NCBI RefSeq assembly: GCF_039372665.1
Contig: NZ_CP134994.1
Location: forward strand, 248,001-312,000
DNA from: Buchnera aphidicola (Ceratovacuna keduensis)
Lineage (GTDB): Bacteria; Pseudomonadota; Gammaproteobacteria; Enterobacterales; Enterobacteriaceae
Direction of reading: 5' to 3'
Length of the DNA stretch: 64,000 nt
The notes under the pieces are model-generated. The model searched no databases, was not told the origin of the DNA, and saw nothing but the letters and a program-made list of their open reading frames with translations. Both the position numbers and the translations under genes were made by a program. This document shows, in pieces, positions 59,638-64,000 of the stretch (position 1 is its first letter; each line of letters opens with the position of its first letter).

Positions 59638-62178
59638 ATGATAAAAGAATATAATCATAAAAAAATAGAAAAAAAAGTTCAAAAATATTGGAAAAAAAAT
59701 AAATTTTTTAAAGTATATGAAGATAAAAAAAAAGAAAAATATTATTGCTTATCTATGTTTCCATATCCTTCAGGCAATTTACATATGGGACATATTAGAA
59801 ATTATACAATAAGTGATATAATAGCTAGATATAATAGAATGTTAAATAAAAATGTGTTACATCCAATAGGATGGGATTCTTTTGGATTACCAGCTGAAGA
59901 GGCAGCTATAAAAAATAATATAGAACCTTATAAATGGACTTTAAAAAATATAAAAAAAATGAAAAAACAACTTAAATCTATGGGATTTAGTTATGATTGG
60001 TCTAGAGAAATTTCTACATGTAATCCTGATTTTTATAAATGGGAACAATATATATTTATAAAATTATATAAAAAAAAAATTGTATATAAAAAAAAATCTT
60101 TAGTAAATTGGTGCAAACAAGATAAAACTGTTTTAGCTAATGAACAAGTTATAAAAAAAAGATGTTGGAGATGTAATAATAAAGTTAAAATGAAAAAAAT
60201 GTATCAATGGTTTATAAAAACTAAAAAATATGCAAAAAGATTGTTGAAAGATATGAAATACTTAAAAAAATGGCCTAAAAAAGTAATTTCTATGCAAAAA
60301 AAATGGATAGGATATAAAAAACAAACAAAAATATTAATAAATATTACAAATAATAATAAAATTTTTGCATATACATCAAGAATAGATACAATATGTGGAG
60401 TAACATTTATATTACTATTTTATAAATCAAAATTTATAAAAAAAAATATAGAAAAAAATATATATATAAAGAAAATATTTAAAAAATGTAAAAAAAAAAA
60501 AAATAAAAATATATTAAAAGCATATAAAACAAATTTTCATGCAATAAATCCAATTACAAAAAAAAAAATTCCAATATGGATATCAAACTATTTTTTAGAC
60601 GAAAATTTTAAAAAAAAATCTATATTAGCATGTCCAGGACATAATAAATCAGAATGGTTATTTGCAAAAAAATATAAAATAAAAATTAAATTTGTTATAA
60701 AAAATATTACAAAAGATAAAAATAAAATTAATGAAAAACCAATTCTTTATAAAGGTATATTATTTAATTCACATAAAAAAATAAATGGACTACATAGTGA
60801 AAAAGTAAAAAAAATAATAAAAAAAAAATTGAATAAAATTACAAAAATTCGTTCAAAAAGCATTTTTAAAATAAAAGATTGGAATATATCAAGACAAAGA
60901 TACTGGGGATGCCCTATACCTTCATATACTTTAAAAAATAAAAAAATATATTGCGTTTCAAAAAAAGAATTACCTATAGTTTTGAAAAACACTAGAAAAA
61001 AATATAATAAAACAAGAAAAATATTAGTAAAAGGAAAATTAGGAACATTAGAAAAAGATACTTTTGATACTTTTATAGAATCTTCATGGTACTATATAAG
61101 ATATACAAGTCCAAAATATAAAAAAGGAATAGTTAATCCAAAATCTTCTAAATATTGGCTTCCAGTAGATTTTTATATAGGAGGTATAGAACATGCAACT
61201 ATGCATCTTATGTATTTTAGAATTTATTGTAAAATATTAAAAGATTTAAAAATAATAAAATTTGACGAACCAGTAAAAAATTTAATATGTCAAGGAATGG
61301 TTTTGTCAGATACATTTTATAAATTTTCTAATAAAAAAAAAATATGGGTTTCAAAAGATGAAATAAAAATAATAAAAAATAAAAAAGGAAAAATAAAAAA
61401 AATTATAAATAAAGTAGATAATAGTAAAATAAATTATTTAGGAATGACTAAAATGTCAAAATCCAAAAATAATGGAATAGAACCAAAAAAAATAATAAAA
61501 AAATATGGAGCAGATTCTTTAAGATTGTTTATTACATTTTCAGCTCCTATAGAAGAGTCTATGGAATGGAAAGATGAAGGAATAAATGGATCATATAAAT
61601 TTATAAAAAAAATATGGAAATTAAGCAATATAATATTAAAAAAAAAAACAAATAAAAAGTTAAAAATATATCATAATAATTTAAATAAAGAACAAAAAAA
61701 AATTAGAAGCGAAGTACATAGAACTATAGTAAAAATATCAGAAAATATGAAAAAAAAAAAATGTTTTCATACTTCAATATCTAGAATAATGAAAATAGTA
61801 AAAAAAATAGAAAAATTTAATAATAATAAAAATTCATTAATAATAATAGAATCTTTTTTAATAATATTAAAATTATTAAATCCATTTATACCTCATATAA
61901 TTTTTTATATTTTTAAAAAATTCGATATTTTATATAAATTAAACAAAAAATGTTGGCCAGTTCCAGATAAAAAAGCAATTATAGAAAATTTTTGTAAAAT
62001 TATAATTCAAATAAATGGAAAAAAAAGATATATCATTAATACAAAAAAAGATATTAAAGAAAAAGAAATATTAAAAATAGTAATAAAAAAAAATAATTTA
62101 AAAAAATATATAAAAAACAATAATATAAAAAAAACAATATTTATAAAAAATAAAATAATAAATATTTTAACAAAATAA
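59638..62178 (+). CDS. leuS: Leucyl-tRNA synthetase with eroded editing site
   Basis: This class Ia synthetase has 846 residues (860 in E. coli). HMGH is in NLHMGHIRNY and KMSKS in KMSKSKNNG. The CP1 domain is full length but its editing pocket has changed. The Thr-rich TTRPDT is TSRIDT (residues 246-251, keeping the last Thr), the GTGAVMAVPGHDQRD segment lacks GTG, and HDQRD reads HNKSE (335-339), replacing the amino-group-binding Asp345 by Glu339. Synthetic residues appear intact. holA follows; lptE is missing. Confidence 0.95.
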   Translation: MIKEYNHKKIEKKVQKYWKKNKFFKVYEDKKKEKYYCLSMFPYPSGNLHMGHIRNYTISDIIARYNRMLNKNVLHPIGWDSFGLPAEEAAIKNNIEPYKWTLKNIKKMKKQLKSMGFSYDWSREISTCNPDFYKWEQYIFIKLYKKKIVYKKKSLVNWCKQDKTVLANEQVIKKRCWRCNNKVKMKKMYQWFIKTKKYAKRLLKDMKYLKKWPKKVISMQKKWIGYKKQTKILINITNNNKIFAYTSRIDTICGVTFILLFYKSKFIKKNIEKNIYIKKIFKKCKKKKNKNILKAYKTNFHAINPITKKKIPIWISNYFLDENFKKKSILACPGHNKSEWLFAKKYKIKIKFVIKNITKDKNKINEKPILYKGILFNSHKKINGLHSEKVKKIIKKKLNKITKIRSKSIFKIKDWNISRQRYWGCPIPSYTLKNKKIYCVSKKELPIVLKNTRKKYNKTRKILVKGKLGTLEKDTFDTFIESSWYYIRYTSPKYKKGIVNPKSSKYWLPVDFYIGGIEHATMHLMYFRIYCKILKDLKIIKFDEPVKNLICQGMVLSDTFYKFSNKKKIWVSKDEIKIIKNKKGKIKKIINKVDNSKINYLGMTKMSKSKNNGIEPKKIIKKYGADSLRLFITFSAPIEESMEWKDEGINGSYKFIKKIWKLSNIILKKKTNKKLKIYHNNLNKEQKKIRSEVHRTIVKISENMKKKKCFHTSISRIMKIVKKIEKFNNNKNSLIIIESFLIILKLLNPFIPHIIFYIFKKFDILYKLNKKCWPVPDKKAIIENFCKIIIQINGKKRYIINTKKDIKEKEILKIVIKKNNLKKYIKNNNIKKTIFIKNKIINILTK

Positions 62179-62209
62179 AAAATATTTAATATAATTTAAT
62201 AAACGAAAT

Positions 62210-63184
62210 ATGAAAAAAATATATTTTAACAAAAAAATTAATATAAACTATAATAAAAATATTTTATTTTTTATAATAGTTGGAAATGAAATAGTACTAA
62301 TAAATGAAAATATAAAAAAAATATTGAAAAAAGCCAAAAAAATAGGATACTTAATTAATAAAAAAGTAGAATCTGAAAAAAATTTTAATAATTTAGTAAA
62401 CAAAAATTTTTTTTATGATAAAAAAATTATAATAATAAATACTTTTAAAATAAATTTTTTTAATAGTATAATAAAATTTATAAAAAAAATAAATAAAATA
62501 AAAAATCAAAAAATAATAATTATAATAAATTTTTTTAAATTATTAAATTTTAAAATATTAAATAAAATATTAAAACATATAAAAAAATATAAATTAATAA
62601 ATTGTAATATAATAAATTATAAAGATGTAATTAATTGGATAGAACATCATTTTAAAAAAAAAAAAATAAAAATAACAAAAAACGCTAAAAAATTATTATA
62701 TAATATATATAAAAATAATTTTACAGAATTAAAACAAATTATATATCAATGTAAAATATTATTTTATAAAAAAAAATATATATGTTCTAAAAAAATAAAA
62801 AATATAATTAATATTTTTCCAAATTTTAATTATATAAATTTAATAAATTTTTTTTTTACAGAAAAAATAGAAAAATCCATAGAAATTATTAACAAAATAT
62901 GTAAAAAAAAATATAATATAGAAACAATAATAACAACATTTTATAAAAAAATAATAAATATTATAATGTCTAGTAAAAATGAAATATATAAAATTCATTT
63001 TAATAAAATTAAAATAAATGAAAATAATAATAAAATATATAAAAATTATATAATAAAAATATCTAAAAACAAAATGTATAGGATAATAAGATATATAACA
63101 ATTATGGAAATAGAAATTAAAAAAAATAAAAAAATAAACTTTTGGAAAAAAATAAAAATTTTATTATTAATAATTAAAAAATAA
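62210..63184 (+). CDS. holA: DNA polymerase III delta subunit HolA
   Basis: Delta is the clamp-opening wrench of the clamp loader. Its 324 residues compare with 343. Similarity is low, with long Lys/Ile/Asn tracts. The ESEKNFNNLVNKNFFYDKKIIII segment resembles the fold I Walker-like region of delta, and WIEHHFKKKKIKITKNA matches the HolA pattern (E. coli WVARRAKQLNLELDDAA). Position between leuS and tusA supports the call. Confidence 0.83.
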   Translation: MKKIYFNKKININYNKNILFFIIVGNEIVLINENIKKILKKAKKIGYLINKKVESEKNFNNLVNKNFFYDKKIIIINTFKINFFNSIIKFIKKINKIKNQKIIIIINFFKLLNFKILNKILKHIKKYKLINCNIINYKDVINWIEHHFKKKKIKITKNAKKLLYNIYKNNFTELKQIIYQCKILFYKKKYICSKKIKNIINIFPNFNYINLINFFFTEKIEKSIEIINKICKKKYNIETIITTFYKKIINIIMSSKNEIYKIHFNKIKINENNNKIYKNYIIKISKNKMYRIIRYITIMEIEIKKNKKINFWKKIKILLLIIKK

Positions 63185-63255
63185 TTATAAAAAAATTATT
63201 ATTAAAATAAAATATAATATAAATTTTAATATAAAATAATTTATAAAAAATAAAA

Positions 63256-63477
63256 ATGTATAGAAATGTATTAGATATTAGAAAATATAAATGTCCTGAT
63301 TCAATAATTTTTTTAAGAAAAAAAATAAGAATTATGAAAAAAAAAGAAATGATATTAATTATATCAAATGATCCATCTACTAAATGGGATATACCTAATT
63401 TTTGTACATTTATGGATCATAAAATAATAGAATTTTACATAGAACTTACTCCATTTAAATATTTATTACAAAAATAA
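63256..63477 (+). CDS. tusA: Sulfur carrier protein TusA
   Basis: TusA takes persulfide sulfur from IscS and passes it on for tRNA 2-thiouridine. Its 73 residues compare with 81. The active Cys is in YKCPDSIIFLRKKI (E. coli LRCPEPVMMVRK), and DIPNFCTFMDH matches DIPGFCTFMEH almost exactly. It is convergent with asd, 31 bases apart. Confidence 0.95.
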   Translation: MYRNVLDIRKYKCPDSIIFLRKKIRIMKKKEMILIISNDPSTKWDIPNFCTFMDHKIIEFYIELTPFKYLLQK

Positions 63478-63485
63478 TAATTTAT

Positions 63486-63507
63486 AATTTTATATAATAA
63501 TAAAATT
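63486..63507. terminator. Possible AT stem-loop between tusA and asd
   Basis: AATTTTAT (63486-63493) pairs with ATAAAATT (63500-63507) across 6 bases, with T following. It is all A-T and could be chance, but it fills the only gap between two converging genes. Confidence 0.3.
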
Positions 63508-63508
63508 T

Positions 63509-64000
63509 TTATAATTTTATTAATATATTTAACATTCTTCTTAAAGGTTCTGAAGCACCCCAAAGCAATTGATCTCCTATAGAAAAAACAGTAATATATT
63601 TACTACCAAAAGAAGATTTTCTAATCCTTCCTAACAATATTTTTAAAGTTCTAGATACCATAGAGGGAACTAAATTTTTAATAGTATTAATTTTATCATT
63701 ATTTATTATATTAACCCATTTATTATGATTAATTAATAAACTTTTTATTTCTTTAATACTTATTGTTTTTTTAAGTTTTATTAAAAAAGATTGACTATGA
63801 CATCTAAAAACACCTATTCTAACACAAACACTATCTATAATTATTTTTTTAGATTTAGATAAATTTAATATTTTATTAGTTTCAAACTCTCCTTTAATTT
63901 CTTCTTTACTTTTACCTTGTCCATCGTCTTCATCTATCCATGGTATTAAATTTCCAGCTAAAGGAGGAAAATTATTAATACCATTATTTGATTTTAATAA
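63509..64000 (-). CDS. asd: Aspartate-semialdehyde dehydrogenase, C-terminal part (cut by window end)
   Basis: Asd reduces aspartyl phosphate to the semialdehyde, the branch point to lysine, threonine and methionine. The last 163 codons are visible and the start lies beyond 64000. LAGNLIPWID, the RVGVFRCHSQSF-type segment with its conserved His, and GDQLLWGASEPLRRML at the end match the E. coli enzyme (LAGSLIPWID, GDQLLWGAAEPLRRML). With lysA it shows a lysine pathway kept for the host. Confidence 0.94.
   Translation of the reverse strand, partial: LLKSNNGINNFPPLAGNLIPWIDEDDGQGKSKEEIKGEFETNKILNLSKSKKIIIDSVCVRIGVFRCHSQSFLIKLKKTISIKEIKSLLINHNKWVNIINNDKINTIKNLVPSMVSRTLKILLGRIRKSSFGSKYITVFSIGDQLLWGASEPLRRMLNILIKL

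Overview
The window looks like part of the chromosome of Buchnera aphidicola, the obligate aphid endosymbiont, or a very close relative; the strain cannot be named from the sequence alone. The grounds are extreme AT-richness with long A and T runs, lysine/asparagine/isoleucine-rich proteins, only gammaproteobacterial orthologues in E. coli-like local order with the intervening genes deleted, a retained flagellar P/L-ring fragment next to rne, and a type II dehydroquinase. There are 61 protein genes (two cut by the window edges) and six tRNA genes. I see no rRNA, insertion sequence, prophage, CRISPR array or defence locus, and almost no unexplained ORF.

Layout. 1-1626: flgH (3' end), flgI and a short flgJ. 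1756-10849: rne opposite rluC, then rpmF-fabD-fabG-acpP, holB, tatD-type nuclease, ptsG and hinT. 10881-17082: asnS and valS on the minus strand, then argF and ridA. 17117-29420: one long minus-strand information-processing block read as greA, rlmE, ftsH, secG, tRNA-Leu, nusA, infB, rbfA, rpsO, pnp, deaD. 29722-37397: ibaG, rplU-rpmA-obgE, then rplM-rpsI on the minus strand, pheA, and ffh-rpsP-rimM-trmD-rplS. 37601-45150: aroQ, rluD, alaS, csrA, tRNA-Ser, tRNA-Arg, gshA, rpiA and a minus-strand Gln/Leu/Met tRNA cluster. 45304-64000: glnS, eno, polA exonuclease, typA, gmk, ygfZ, prfB, lysS, lysA, miaB, ybeY, corC, leuS, holA, tusA and the 3' part of asd.

Function. Most of the window serves translation (six aminoacyl-tRNA synthetases, ribosomal proteins, assembly and rRNA/tRNA modification factors), RNA turnover (RNase E, PNPase, DEAD helicase, enolase) and minimal replication (clamp-loader delta and delta prime, a polA reduced to its exonuclease). 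The nutritional role is visible in argF, pheA, aroQ, lysA and asd, which make essential amino acids or their precursors, plus glucose uptake by ptsG.

The main interest is erosion inside retained genes. prfB is split by a frame change at an A11 tract near its N terminus and has no classical RF2 UGA recoding stop. NusA ends after its second KH domain, and RNase E ends after its catalytic half. LeuRS has lost its normal editing-site motif while ValRS and AlaRS keep theirs. The acyl carrier protein has become strongly basic. tmk, truB and rimP are absent from their usual positions. I found no convincing undescribed multi-gene system; the candidates are single-gene curiosities.
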